From the NCBI GenBank assembly GCA_966211965.1, contig CBIHON010000054.1, positions 1 through 29,665 on the forward strand: a stretch of DNA of 29,665 nt. The letters run 5' to 3'. The notes under the pieces are model-generated. The model worked only from the letters and a program-made list of their open reading frames with translations. It was not told where the DNA came from and did not search any database. The position numbers and the translations under genes were made by a program. This document shows, in pieces, positions 14,555 through 24,000 of the stretch. How positions within the stretch are numbered: position 1 is the first letter of the stretch; every line of letters starts with the position of its first letter. Source of the DNA: CBIHON01 sp966211965 (GTDB lineage Bacteria; Pseudomonadota; Gammaproteobacteria; Burkholderiales; Burkholderiaceae_D).

Positions 14555-16657
14555 CTATAACGGCTGGACCGCGCCGACCGCATAGCCTTGCGCGAAATCC
14601 AGTCCGATTTCCTGCACCGCCGCCAGGATCGACTTGCTTTCGACAAATTCGGCAACGGTTTTCAGGCCCATCACATGTCCCACTTCATTGATTGCGGTGA
14701 CCATTGCACGGTTGATTGAATTGGTCGCGATATCCCTGATGAATAACCCATCGATTTTCAGGAAGTCAACCGGTAGCGCTTGCAGATAGGCAAATGAAGA
14801 CAGGCCGCTGCCGAAATCGTCGAGCGAGAATTTGCAGCCGCGCTTCTTCAGGTTTTCCATGAAAAGCTGCGCCTTGGCCAAGTTGGCGATCGCGGCCGTT
14901 TCGGTGATTTCGAAACAGATTTGGCGGGGCGCGATCTGGTAGCGCTCGAATTGTTCAGCGATAAAGTCTTGCAGATAATCGTCGTTCAAGGACACGCCGG
15001 ACAGATTGACCGAATACGACGTGAATGCCTGATCCAATGCCTGGCTGGCGCGTCCGGCCTGGCGCAGTTCCTGCTCCTGCTTTTTGATGTGGCGGCACAG
15101 CGATTCGATCACCCAGCGATCGATGGATGGCATCAGGTCGAAGCGCTCGGCAGCGGGAATAAATGCGCCCGGCAGAACGAGGTCGCCATCGCCGTCCGCC
15201 ATTCTTATCAGGATCTCGCAATGGTTAGGCACGTTGTTGCCGCTCAGGTGGACCACCGGCTGGGTATAGAGCTTGAAGCGGCCTTTCTCAAAGGCTTCGT
15301 TGAGGCGCGACACCCACAGCATTTCGCCATGCCGCCTGGCGACGATGAGATCGGACTCCTGGTAAAAATGCACGCGATTGCGCCCGCGTTCTTTCGCCAC
15401 ATAGCAGGCTTGGTCGGCGGCGCTGAGCAATTCCGATAAGGACTTGGTATCTTCATCGACCGCCACCATGCCAATGCTGACGCCCACTTCAAAAGTGCGA
15501 TTGTTCCAGACGAAGCGGAAATCCTTGACCAGTTGCCGCAGCTTTTCGGCAATCGCATGCGCCTGGCCGGTAGGGCAATTCAACAGCAGCACGCCGAGTT
15601 CGTCTCCGCCCAAGCGAGCCAACACGTCGCTGTCGCGCATGGCGGATTGCAACATGGTGGACAGCTGCTGCAACAGCATGTCCCCGGCGCTATGGCCGCA
15701 AGTGTCGTTGACCAGCTTGAATTGATCGAGATCCAGATACAGCAAGGCGTGCCTGTCGCCTTCGTGCTTCGCGCTTGCCAGCGCCGAGGCGACGTGGGTT
15801 TCAAATTCACGCCGGTTGATCAGGCCGGTGAGCATGTCGTGCGATGCATGCCAGGATAATTCATGCCGAAGTTTGCGCTCATGGCTGACATCATGAAAGA
15901 CCACTACCGCGCCCAACACGCGACCGTCAGCAGCGCGAATGGGGGCGGCTGAATCTTCGATTGCAATCAGCCGGCTGTTGCGAGAAATCAGTTGGCTGCG
16001 AGCCGACAAACCTATGGTCTGGCCCAGGCGCAGGGATTTCGTTACTGCATTCTCAAACAACTCGCCGCTGGCTTCATCGACCACCTTGAACACTTCTTCT
16101 ATCGGTGCGTTTTTGGCCAGGCTGAGCGTCCAGCCGGTCAACTGCTCGGCCACGCGATTCAAGTACTGCACCTTGCCCGCCGCATCGGTTGTGATTACGC
16201 CGTCGCCGATTGAACTCAAGGTCACTTCCGCCAATTCCTTTTGTTCAGCCAATGCAATTTCGGACTGCTTGCGTGCCGTGACGTCCCAGATGATGCCGAG
16301 CGTGCGAATCGGCACGCCGCTCGCGCCGCAAAATATATGCGCTTTCGCCGACAGCCAATGCAGCGAAGAATCCGGCCAGATTACCCGGTATTCCAATTCA
16401 TAGCCGCTGCGGTTCTCTATTGCACGTTGCAGAGTATCGTGCACATGCTGCCGATCGTCCGGATGGACGCAAGCGAGAAAGTCGCTGAACCTATGTTGCA
16501 GCGGGCGCTCGGAAAAACCGAGCAGGGCGGCACCTTTGGACGACCAGACCACGTCGCTGTGTATGATGTTCTCGCCGCACACTTCGGAGTCCCAGACAGC
16601 CATGTGCGCGGCTTCGAGCGCAAGCTCCAGACGCAATGGAAGATCATCGTAAGCCAT
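14555..16657 (-). CDS. Sensor with PAS-PAS-GGDEF-EAL domains (diguanylate cyclase/phosphodiesterase)
   Basis: This 700-residue protein has PAS domains at about 10-130 and 142-262, a GGDEF domain at 270-432 and an EAL domain at 448-700, with no signal or membrane span, so it is cytosolic. The cyclase motif is GGDEL (350-354), a Phe-to-Leu change, with an I-site RDSD (341-344) at the normal spacing. The phosphodiesterase side reads EIL (481-483) instead of EAL but keeps Asn551, FEITET (Glu583, Glu586), DDFGSG (613-618), Lys634, Glu670 and QGYA (690-693). Phosphodiesterase activity therefore looks possible, while cyclase activity is uncertain. The PAS domains imply a small-ligand or redox cue. 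GAGGAG sits just before the ATG. It is monocistronic and convergent with the orn-side genes. Confidence 0.93.
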   Translation of the reverse strand: MAYDDLPLRLELALEAAHMAVWDSEVCGENIIHSDVVWSSKGAALLGFSERPLQHRFSDFLACVHPDDRQHVHDTLQRAIENRSGYELEYRVIWPDSSLHWLSAKAHIFCGASGVPIRTLGIIWDVTARKQSEIALAEQKELAEVTLSSIGDGVITTDAAGKVQYLNRVAEQLTGWTLSLAKNAPIEEVFKVVDEASGELFENAVTKSLRLGQTIGLSARSQLISRNSRLIAIEDSAAPIRAADGRVLGAVVVFHDVSHERKLRHELSWHASHDMLTGLINRREFETHVASALASAKHEGDRHALLYLDLDQFKLVNDTCGHSAGDMLLQQLSTMLQSAMRDSDVLARLGGDELGVLLLNCPTGQAHAIAEKLRQLVKDFRFVWNNRTFEVGVSIGMVAVDEDTKSLSELLSAADQACYVAKERGRNRVHFYQESDLIVARRHGEMLWVSRLNEAFEKGRFKLYTQPVVHLSGNNVPNHCEILIRMADGDGDLVLPGAFIPAAERFDLMPSIDRWVIESLCRHIKKQEQELRQAGRASQALDQAFTSYSVNLSGVSLNDDYLQDFIAEQFERYQIAPRQICFEITETAAIANLAKAQLFMENLKKRGCKFSLDDFGSGLSSFAYLQALPVDFLKIDGLFIRDIATNSINRAMVTAINEVGHVMGLKTVAEFVESKSILAAVQEIGLDFAQGYAVGAVQPL

Positions 16658-17105
16658 CGGCGCTCCTCATCCTAGTCACGCTTTTTGCGGGAAAGATCAT
16701 CGACTTTGAATCCTCTCTTGAAACTGACCAAAAGCAAAATTGGATACGTTAGATCTGCGGGTTAATCCTTTGTTTCCAAGGCGGTCTTATATCTTCGGCA
16801 TTTGCCGGTAGGCCGGTCGGCGCCGTGGCTTTCTGTGGGGCATGGAGGAAAGCGGCGAATTGACACCGCCATGATTCATGTACAAGGGGACAAGGTGCCA
16901 GAGAGGCGCTTGCTTGCCGGATTTAGCGCAGCTTGCGACATCCTGGCATTTACGCCGGCCTGACTTGCGTATTCTCAAATGCATGGTTTTCGCTGCAGCT
17001 TAAGGTGACAAGTAATCGCGTTGCCTTGATCGCCGTGCCGGCAATGGTCGGGTATTATCTGCGCCATACTCGCGGTGGGGATGCACACAGAAGGAAGGGA
17101 AACGG
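16658..17105. other. 448-bp intergenic region with no recognised gene
   Basis: Between the divergent GGDEF-EAL and membrane-protein genes I see no convincing ORF, RNA gene, repeat or riboswitch. Open frames here lack ribosome sites and look random. It must carry both promoters; TATTAT (17054-17059) is a possible -10 for the rightward gene, and AAGGAAGG lies just before its start. Confidence 0.5.
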
Positions 17106-17819
17106 ATGGACGAATTATGGCGCGCGCCTCCGCCTTACGCGGCGTGGCATATTGCCGCCGCCCTGACCGGCGGTCTTGCACTCGACATGTATTTTGGCTG
17201 GCGCGGCCAACTTGTCACCGACTTGTGGGTGTTGGTGGTGTTTGCCTGGCTGCTGTTGAAAGGCGGCAGCCTCGAGAAGCGTGCCTTACTTGTCTGCGTG
17301 GCTATTGCCGGCCTCGGAGAGGTCATCCTTTCACTTGGCTGGGGGCTGTACGACTATCAGTTCCGAAACATCCCCATGTTTGTGCCGCCCGGCCACGCTC
17401 TCCTGATGACGCTGGGAATACTCGTGTCCCGGCGTGTTCCTGCGTGGGTCATTTGGGTAGTGCCCGCTGCCGTCCTGCCTTATGTCGCTTTTGGCCTGTG
17501 GCAGGGTTGGGACAGGTTGGGGGGAATCCTGTTTGCCATATTCCTGCTCTGCCTGCTGAGCGGCAAGGCACGGCTGCTATATGCAAGCATGTTCGTCTTG
17601 TCGCTGATGCTGGAGTTGTACGGCACTTGGCTCGGTAATTGGACTTGGCAACCCACAGTGCCTTGGCTCAAGCTTTCCAACACCAATCCACCGGTTTGCT
17701 CCGGGGCTTTCTATTGCGTGCTGGATCTGTTGGTGCTGGCTGGAACGAGAATGCTGACCCGCGCCGCCAGAGTGGTAGAAATAAATGAAAATACGATTCC
17801 AGAGAGCCGGTCAAATTGA
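17106..17819 (+). CDS. Uncharacterised multi-pass membrane protein
   Basis: The 237-residue protein has about six or seven hydrophobic segments (for example 12-30, 37-55, 59-80, 98-114, 116-134, 142-172, 200-218). Conserved-looking aromatic motifs are GWGLYDYQFRNIPMFVPPGHALLM and LYGTWLGNWTWQPTVPWLKLSN, when read in shorter pieces. I cannot match it to a named family; the aromatic WVPPGHA-type signature suggests a prenyl-lipid or carotenoid-related membrane enzyme only very loosely. The ATG follows AAGGAAGG. It is monocistronic, with 111 bases to the convergent small gene. Confidence 0.75.
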   Translation: MDELWRAPPPYAAWHIAAALTGGLALDMYFGWRGQLVTDLWVLVVFAWLLLKGGSLEKRALLVCVAIAGLGEVILSLGWGLYDYQFRNIPMFVPPGHALLMTLGILVSRRVPAWVIWVVPAAVLPYVAFGLWQGWDRLGGILFAIFLLCLLSGKARLLYASMFVLSLMLELYGTWLGNWTWQPTVPWLKLSNTNPPVCSGAFYCVLDLLVLAGTRMLTRAARVVEINENTIPESRSN

Positions 17820-17931
17820 ATCGATGTGAATAAATTGCCGGGTGCGGCTTCTGCCTCATGGATAGTTTGCGGCAAGAGGAAACCAGAGGAAAATCCCTCC
17901 CGAACCCTGAAGCTTAATTCCATCGTATCCC

Positions 17932-18195
17932 TTACTTATCGCTTGACCGGGAATGCTTGTTACGCAGTTTGCGAGGCGCCTCGGTGCGCCCGGGATCATC
18001 CGGCCCTTGTATGCCTTCACGGCTGGTATCGACAAGGCCGCGTTCGAGATCAGCCGCCGCTTGCCGCATCACTTCGCGCGGTTTGCTGGCTTGGCTATCA
18101 GCCGATTCATCGTGTTCATGCGGCAGGCGCGGTGTCGGGGGCGAGGCCGGTTTGGCTCTTGCGGCGCGGGTGGATCGCCTGAAGATGGATTTCAT
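17932..18195 (-). CDS. Small basic hydrophilic protein (87 aa)
   Basis: The sequence is strongly hydrophilic and disordered-looking (RRSTRAARAKPASPP, then DLERGLVDTSREGIQGPDD and a basic tail RKLRNKHSRSSDK). It starts 12 bases after the dehydrogenase gene ends and is probably its operon partner. Small disordered proteins with a GLVDT-type stretch are often found in stress-related loci, but I do not recognise a named family and give no function. Coding status is supported by spacing and codon pattern. Confidence 0.68.
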   Translation of the reverse strand: MKSIFRRSTRAARAKPASPPTPRLPHEHDESADSQASKPREVMRQAAADLERGLVDTSREGIQGPDDPGRTEAPRKLRNKHSRSSDK

Positions 18196-18207
18196 ATATT
18201 TTCGCCG

Positions 18208-19068
18208 TCAGCCGTTGATGATTTCGCCGCCATTCGGATGCAGCACTTGGCCCGTCATATAGGATGAATCGTTCGATGCCAGAAAAACATAGCAAGGCGC
18301 GATTTCGCTCGGCTGTGCCGGACGGCCAAGCGGCACATCACTGCCGAATTTTGCGACTTCTTCTGCCGGAAAAGTCGAGGGAATCAACGGCGTCCAAACC
18401 GGCCCCGGCGCCACGGCATTCACCAGGATGCCGCGCTTGACCAGTTGCTGCGACAACGAACGGGTGAAGCTGACGATCGCCCCCTTGGTCGCCGAATAGT
18501 CCAGCAAGTGCGCACTGCCGCGGTAGGCGGTGACCGAGGCGGTATTGATAATGCGTGCGCCGCTTTGCAGATGCGGCAGCGCGGCTTTGGTCAAATAAAA
18601 CATCGAAAAGGCATTGGTGCGGAAAGTCTCTTCGAGTTGTTCTATGCCGATTTCTTCGACACTGCCCCGCACATGCTGTTCTGCGGCGTTATTGACCAGA
18701 ATGTCGAGTTTGCCGAAGTTGGAAACGGCGCTCTGCACCAGCTTTTCGCAAAATTCCGGCTCGGCGATATCGCCCGCCAAGGCGATGCATTTCCGGCCCA
18801 GATTCTCTATATTGTTTTTGGTGAGTTCGGCGTCGGCCTGTTCGTCGAGGTAGGCGATCACGATGTCGGCCCCTTCCTTGGCGAAAGTGAGCGATACCGC
18901 GCGCCCGATGCCGCTGTCGCCGCCGGTGACGATTGCGACCTTGTCGCGTAATTTTCCTGCGGCTAAATAGTCGGGACGTATGGATTCCGGCCTAGGCTTC
19001 ATTTCTCCTTCCAGGCCGGGTTGCCGGTCTTGGTGTTGCGGCGGGAGGATATTGGTTTCTTCTGGCAT
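18208..19068 (-). CDS. SDR family oxidoreductase, general-stress-protein type (YdaD/GSP39-like)
   Basis: The 286-residue classical short-chain dehydrogenase has the cofactor motif TGGDSGIGR (about 48-56), NNAAEQ (126-131), and the catalytic YSATK (about 175-179). An N-terminal extension with PPQHQDRQPGLEGEMKPRP is typical of the stress-induced subgroup that includes Bacillus YdaD. The substrate is unknown, and the reaction is inferred to be NAD(P)-dependent alcohol/carbonyl conversion. No strong ribosome site is seen at ATG 19068. A 14-bp perfect palindrome (19081-19094) lies 12 bases before the start. It probably forms an operon with the small basic gene downstream, and perhaps with the one upstream. 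Confidence 0.92.
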   Translation of the reverse strand: MPEETNILPPQHQDRQPGLEGEMKPRPESIRPDYLAAGKLRDKVAIVTGGDSGIGRAVSLTFAKEGADIVIAYLDEQADAELTKNNIENLGRKCIALAGDIAEPEFCEKLVQSAVSNFGKLDILVNNAAEQHVRGSVEEIGIEQLEETFRTNAFSMFYLTKAALPHLQSGARIINTASVTAYRGSAHLLDYSATKGAIVSFTRSLSQQLVKRGILVNAVAPGPVWTPLIPSTFPAEEVAKFGSDVPLGRPAQPSEIAPCYVFLASNDSSYMTGQVLHPNGGEIING

Positions 19069-19080
19069 GGTCAGGTTCGG

Positions 19081-19094
19081 CGAAAATATTTTCG
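19081..19094. promoter_or_regulatory. Perfect palindrome before the stress SDR gene
   Basis: CGAAAATATTTTCG reads the same on both strands and ends 12 bases upstream of the SDR ATG. AT-rich perfect symmetry at this position fits a repressor operator. GAAAATAT also occurs just before the ATG of the downstream small gene (around 18194). Confidence 0.35.
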
Positions 19095-19150
19095 GGGGTG
19101 AAGATCAAAGCGAAGGGAAGCAGAGAAGAGGGGGCAAAACTTGGAAAACG

Positions 19151-19339
19151 CTATAACTCGATCCGCATCTTTTCCTGTTTTCTCTTCATCGCTTTTCTGG
19201 ACGAGAACATTTCCGTGTCGCTCTCATCTTTCATCTTTGTCTTGGGAGAATGGCGGATGAGCGGCACGTCGTCTTCCCACTTTTGAAAGAGCGCTTGCGC
19301 GCGCCATCCGGCTTTGTCTTTTCTTTTGCTGGTCGGCAT
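19151..19339 (-). CDS. Small basic protein (62 aa)
   Basis: The ORF starts at ATG 19339 with AGGAG nine bases upstream and encodes a lysine/arginine-rich soluble protein (MPTSKRKDKAGW..., ending RKAMKRKQEKMRIEL). There is no motif, signal or membrane span. It lies 82 bases ahead of the stress SDR on the same strand and could be its first operon gene. It is short, and the opposite strand also has an open frame, so its reality rests mainly on the ribosome site and the amino-acid bias. Confidence 0.5.
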   Translation of the reverse strand: MPTSKRKDKAGWRAQALFQKWEDDVPLIRHSPKTKMKDESDTEMFSSRKAMKRKQEKMRIEL

Positions 19340-19639
19340 TGCTCTGGACTCCTATCACTTGACACGGCGCATTGAAACTGCACCGGAGGCTTTTGCAATC
19401 AATGATCGGTCAGAGTAGAAAGAAAATGCCCCGGTGTCTGTGTGTTGCCTCACATAGCGGCGCTAAACAGCTTTGTTGATGCCGCGTATCCGACAAAAGA
19501 AAAAATGCCTGCAGCAAATCTAAAATTGAGAACGATCGGCGCCGATGGCGCAGGCTGCATGCAGATAGCATGCAGCCTGCAGGATTGAAGCATCAAGAAG
19601 GGAGATGCAAGACCGGCTCCTGCCGGGATAGGCTTTTAC
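19340..19639. other. 300-bp intergenic region with stacked palindromes
   Basis: No gene is visible. ATCGGCGCCGAT (19535-19546) is a perfect palindrome, and four bases later GCAGGCTGCATGC (19550-19562) pairs perfectly with 19568-19580 around AGATA. Neither side has a T tract, so this is not an obvious terminator. Confidence 0.6.
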
Positions 19640-20332
19640 TTAATGCAAGGTCGGTTGCCCGCAGCATTTTTTGAATTTTTTACCGCTGCCGCAGGGGCAA
19701 TCGTCATTACGGCCGACTTTGGGCTCTTCGCGCTTGATGGGGGCGACGGCGGATTTGCGGCGCGGGGCCCAGAAGCGGTGGATCTCTGGAATATTCGACT
19801 CGATCTCGACCGACAGCTTATGGCACAGGACCGGTGTATCGACCAACGCCAGCTCATCTTCCTCGATCTCGTCCGCGCCAAGCAGGTAAAGCGGCCGCAT
19901 CAACGGCGCCAGGTTCGAGTCCCAGATCGGCTGCCAAGCTTCCTGGCGCAATTGCATGCCTTCCCAGAAACCCCAGGCCCAGGCTTCGCCGTCGATCAGG
20001 GTTTTGCCTTGGTATTCGGTTTCGCAAAACAGCGGTTCGTATTCCTTCGGTGCGACTTCGAACGTAATCACGATTTCATTCATGAATCGCACGATCAGAT
20101 TGACGATGCGTTCGAACTCTTTCTCATTCTTGAAATGCGGCGCTTCCTTGTTTTCGCCCCAGACGGCGGGCAGCCATTCGGACATCGGAATTTCTTCCGG
20201 CCCGATCGCGATCGCGGTCAGGTAGCCGTGCAGAGAGTCCATCGTCATTGCGTCGTCGGGACTGCGGTCGGAGAGGAGGAATTTGTCGAGTTCCTGGAAT
20301 TCTTTGTCGGAGAGGGGTTGGTCTAGTTGCAT
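19640..20332 (-). CDS. UPF0149/YecA family protein with SEC-C zinc motif
   Basis: The 230-residue protein has an N-terminal UPF0149 domain (LDKFLLSDRSPDDAMTMDSLHGYLTAIAIGP, W-GFWEGMQLRQEAWQP), an acidic middle (ADEIEEDELALVD), and a C-terminal SEC-C motif GRNDDCPCGSGKKFKKCCG at about 207-225, as in the tail of SecA and in E. coli YecA. The SEC-C motif binds zinc or iron; YecA-type proteins are thought to act near ribosomes or the secretion system, but the role is not firmly known. It stands alone, 145 bases from the pilin operon end. Confidence 0.92.
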   Translation of the reverse strand: MQLDQPLSDKEFQELDKFLLSDRSPDDAMTMDSLHGYLTAIAIGPEEIPMSEWLPAVWGENKEAPHFKNEKEFERIVNLIVRFMNEIVITFEVAPKEYEPLFCETEYQGKTLIDGEAWAWGFWEGMQLRQEAWQPIWDSNLAPLMRPLYLLGADEIEEDELALVDTPVLCHKLSVEIESNIPEIHRFWAPRRKSAVAPIKREEPKVGRNDDCPCGSGKKFKKCCGQPTLH

Positions 20333-20477
20333 CGAGTACTTGGAAAGACTTCGTTGATCAAGCGATATAGTTTAACGCGTTACATATGCAAGCGGTCCAA
20401 GCCGGGTTTAATCCTCCTGCTAAATCCAAGTACAGTTCCATGTTCGAAGTTATCTGTTTCCATGTGCAAATCATGAT

Positions 20478-21047
20478 TCATGGACAGGTGCCGAGTGTTG
20501 TTTTGGTTGCCGAAGGACGTCCGGTAACGCTGATGCTAACCTGGCGTTCCGAACTGCCCAGCGGACTGGCTCGGCAAACCTTTAGCGTGGCTGTAGTGGC
20601 TCCGGTTCCAGTTGGTTGAAAGGCGATCGTGGTTAGCGTCGAAGCTTCTGTTATCTTCCAACCGGAGGAAGTGGCGGGTTGGCTTTGGATAACGATCGTG
20701 CCACTCCCGACCGGATTGCAGTTGACGCTGTCGGAGGACCTGCACATGACGATCCACCCTTGCTCCCACCCGCCGGCCCCACAGGCCGTGCCGGTAGGAG
20801 AGACGCACATTGAGATAACCGCATTACGCTTGATGGCTTCGCTGCGCGCCAGCAGCGCGCTGGCGACAAGATTGTTTGCATACGAAGTAAGTTTCATATT
20901 CAGTATTGCTTCGTTGTACGAGGGTATCGCAATGCCAAGCAGGATCGCCACGATGGCGACCCCGACCAGCATTTCGACCAGGGTGAAGCCACGCTGAACT
21001 TGCGTCCACATGTATTCTGTCAATGGCTGGTGCCGGCTGCTGCGCAT
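20478..21047 (-). CDS. GspH/FimT-type minor pseudopilin (FimU-like)
   Basis: The 189-residue protein starts at ATG 21047, supported by GGAAGGAAC just upstream; an internal Met 12 codons on gives a shorter leader. The prepilin signature RG|FTLVEML (cleavage after Gly20, Glu at +5) is followed by a hydrophobic helix and a GspH domain with SALLARSEAIKRNAVISMCVSP and GWEQGWIVMCR. It is a minor pilin that helps to prime type IV pilus assembly, processed by PilD in the inner membrane. It is the last gene of the cluster, 14 bases after pilY1, whereas in Pseudomonas the FimU/FimT-type gene comes first. Confidence 0.9.
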   Translation of the reverse strand: MRSSRHQPLTEYMWTQVQRGFTLVEMLVGVAIVAILLGIAIPSYNEAILNMKLTSYANNLVASALLARSEAIKRNAVISMCVSPTGTACGAGGWEQGWIVMCRSSDSVNCNPVGSGTIVIQSQPATSSGWKITEASTLTTIAFQPTGTGATTATLKVCRASPLGSSERQVSISVTGRPSATKTTLGTCP

Positions 21048-21061
21048 GGCAGTTCCTTCCC

Positions 21062-24000
21062 TTATCGCTCGATATACCAATACACTCTGCGTTTGCCGAT
21101 TTGACTCTGGCTATACGAACTGCTTGGATTGGAACCAGCTTCGATCGCCGAATTCTTGCCGCAACCGATACACACCGGGGTCTTGATGGTGCAATCGGCG
21201 TTCATGCAGACGTCCGGTTTTTCGGGGGGCGGCGGCAGGCCATCGCCCTGCACATGATCATCGCAAGTTGTGCCGGCCACAGGTGTGGCGTCGGTAAGAT
21301 TGAGGTTGTACACACGCGTTGTGCCCAGGTTGGGTTTGCAGCTTCCAGGGGTCGGCACCGCGGGCATGTGCGTGGAGAAGGTGGTTACCCCAAAACGGGT
21401 TGCAGCCGTAGTCACCACTTGCTCAGTTGTACGCAAACCGAAAATCCAGCCCTTTTCGGTGGCAGTTCCAAGCGTGGCATTGCAGCTTCCGGCGGATCTG
21501 ACTTGGGTCAAGGAATTAATGCAAATAAGCTCTGCATCACAACGTCCGCTGTCTTTTTCTGATGACAACCAGCTGGCAACAGCAGGGTTGTCTTTCACCT
21601 TGAAGAAATAGTTGGTCACGGCGGCAGCATGGGCGTAGAAACCGGTGCTCGTATTGTTGATCGGTTTTTCGCGATCACCGGAACCGAGATACAAGCTATA
21701 GCTGCCATCTGTTTCCGGTACCACGCTTGGACCAAACATGAATTTGCGATTGTCGGTGCAACTTGCTGTCGTTGAACAGCCGAGCGACGCAATCTTGGTT
21801 ATATGCCAGTTGGTTGGGGCGGTGTTCAAGAAGCCGGTATTGGCATCCACGCCGGAAATGCGGTAAATGTTGCCGCCCAAGTCGGCTGCATAAGCAAACT
21901 TGGCGAGCCCGTTCGTGTCCGGCACGATCTTCACGTCGCCGACCACGCTACGGTCGGTGTCGAAAACTTTGAGCAGTGCGCCTGTTTCCGCGTCGAGCAC
22001 ATAAATCTTGTTGCCCATTTTGACGTGGCCGCCACTCGAACATGTATTCGGGTCGCTGTCTTCACAGTCGTCATAGCCGCCGCCCATGATGATCAGCGGC
22101 TTGGCACCTGACTCATAACCCGGTGCCCTGACTGTCTGAGGCAGAGACCAAGTCTGGCCAAGGTCGTTTAAATTCAGGTCGCCGGTCGCGCTGCAACCAG
22201 TATGGGTAGTGAGGTCTGGGCACCCCTTTTTCCATAGCAGCGATGGGTTGGCTGGGTCAGTTACATTGAAAGCATACAATGCCCGTCCGCCGCGCCGCAT
22301 GGCAGCGTAAAGCCAGGTTTTGTCATCACTCGGTTTGTACGCCGCGATCGGCCCATCAATGGAATACGGCTTGGGTTTGTCGTTCGGATCGGTCGAGCCT
22401 GCGAAGCTGATCAGCGTCGAATTGTCGCGCAGGCGTTTGATGCTGCCGTAAAACTCAGGCGGCATGAAAGACCAAAACTCAGCGCCCGGCGCAACCCCGT
22501 TCTTGTCGGCTGTTTGGTTTCCATTGACGGCGCGGAACATGCCGTCATTGCCGCCATAAAATACGACGACGTCTGAACCATAGCTGATCGCCAGTGGATT
22601 CGAATGAATCACATCGCCATGCGCCGAGGGGCGCATCTCGGTTGTCGTCTTGCCTAATTCGCCATCGACATTTTTTCCTTTCGCCCAGTCGATGAGCAGG
22701 TCGCGCTCCGTGTTGTTGGCTGCGCCCAGATTCGCAGCTGTGACATTGCTGTTGTTGAAATCGGTCAGACTAGTGCACGAAGAAAACGTTGCCGAGCAAG
22801 TTTTTACCGTGCGTGTAGTTGGGCTTCCGCTTCTCAGTACGTAGGCTTGGGCGCCTTTTTCGACGATATTGCCATCTGGCTTATTTGACGCTTTAGTGGT
22901 AGCTGCATCACCTACGAGGCACTCTCCTTGCGGTTTGTTAGCCCAGTAGTTATCTGCATTTCCTGGCGTCCAGAAACTACGAGCACACGCGGTAATGAAA
23001 CCAGTCCCGGAGTCGATCGCGGGTTGATTATCCGCGTCCCGCAAATTCAGTTGGGTGGTATCCAACTTATATTGCTTGAGATTCCCCATCCAGCGTGGCT
23101 TGGTATCCGCATCCGGCCGGAACATGCCGATATAAATCTGGTTCAGATAGGCGCCTTGGACCGTCGCACTGGCCGGCAGGCTGACTGCGGCGAACACGCT
23201 ATTGACCGATTGGATCTTGGAGAGTGCATCATTGATTGCCGCCGCAATATTCGCACCCCCACTGCCGCTGGTGACCGCTGTATACGTGCCTCCACTCACG
23301 TCGGCCATGCTCCGGAGAAGTTTGCTCCAACCCGGCCCCTGGCCCGTCGTGACCGGGTCGACGTCGATGGTAAACGTGGTAACACCCAAGCTGCTATTCT
23401 TCATGAAGCGTGCCCATTCATCGCTCGGATTGCCTTGGGAACCGCTCGGCGTAAGATTGATTTGCGTCGCATCTCCTCCTGCTGCCGTTAACTTCGTATT
23501 CGCAAGTGTGTCCGCAGCGTTGTTTTCCTGGTTGGGGCCGTTGCTGATATAGATAATGTAGTATTTTGAACAATTGCCTGCAGCAGGAGCTTGGTAAATC
23601 GTGGCGTCCTTTGATGCGAGTGCATTTCCTGGCAATGCATAGACTGCATTATTCGCCGCTTTTGCACTAGCAGTAAGATTATTGCATTCTGAGCAGTTAT
23701 TGCCTGTGTAGTCTGTCTTCGCTTTCCCATTGCCAGCGTAAGGTGCGAGTCCTTTAAAGTAATAGTAGACTTCCGCCATCGTTATTCCGGACGCGCCGCC
23801 GTTGCCTTTGTCCGCAAGCTTGTCGAAGCTTTGGACCAGCGTTTTGTAAAGACCTATGTTTGTTGAACTCATCGGCCGGATCGCCGCTCGCACATAACCA
23901 CCGCTTACGTTGTTGTTGGGGTTTCCTGTTTCGGCGGAAAACATGAATCCGACATTGAATTTCGCCGATCCATCTGCATTAACCGGCAACCCATTCAGTG

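Noticed and set aside
16780..16860. Possible riboswitch-like pairing (GCCGGTAGGCCGGTCGGCGCC) upstream of the GGDEF-EAL gene
   Set aside because: I looked for the conserved bases of cyclic-di-GMP, glycine and cobalamin switches and found none. The repeats are simple GC-rich pairing.
16787..16984. 65-codon minus-strand frame in the 16658-17105 spacer
   Set aside because: No ribosome site, basic random-looking composition, and no match that I recognise.
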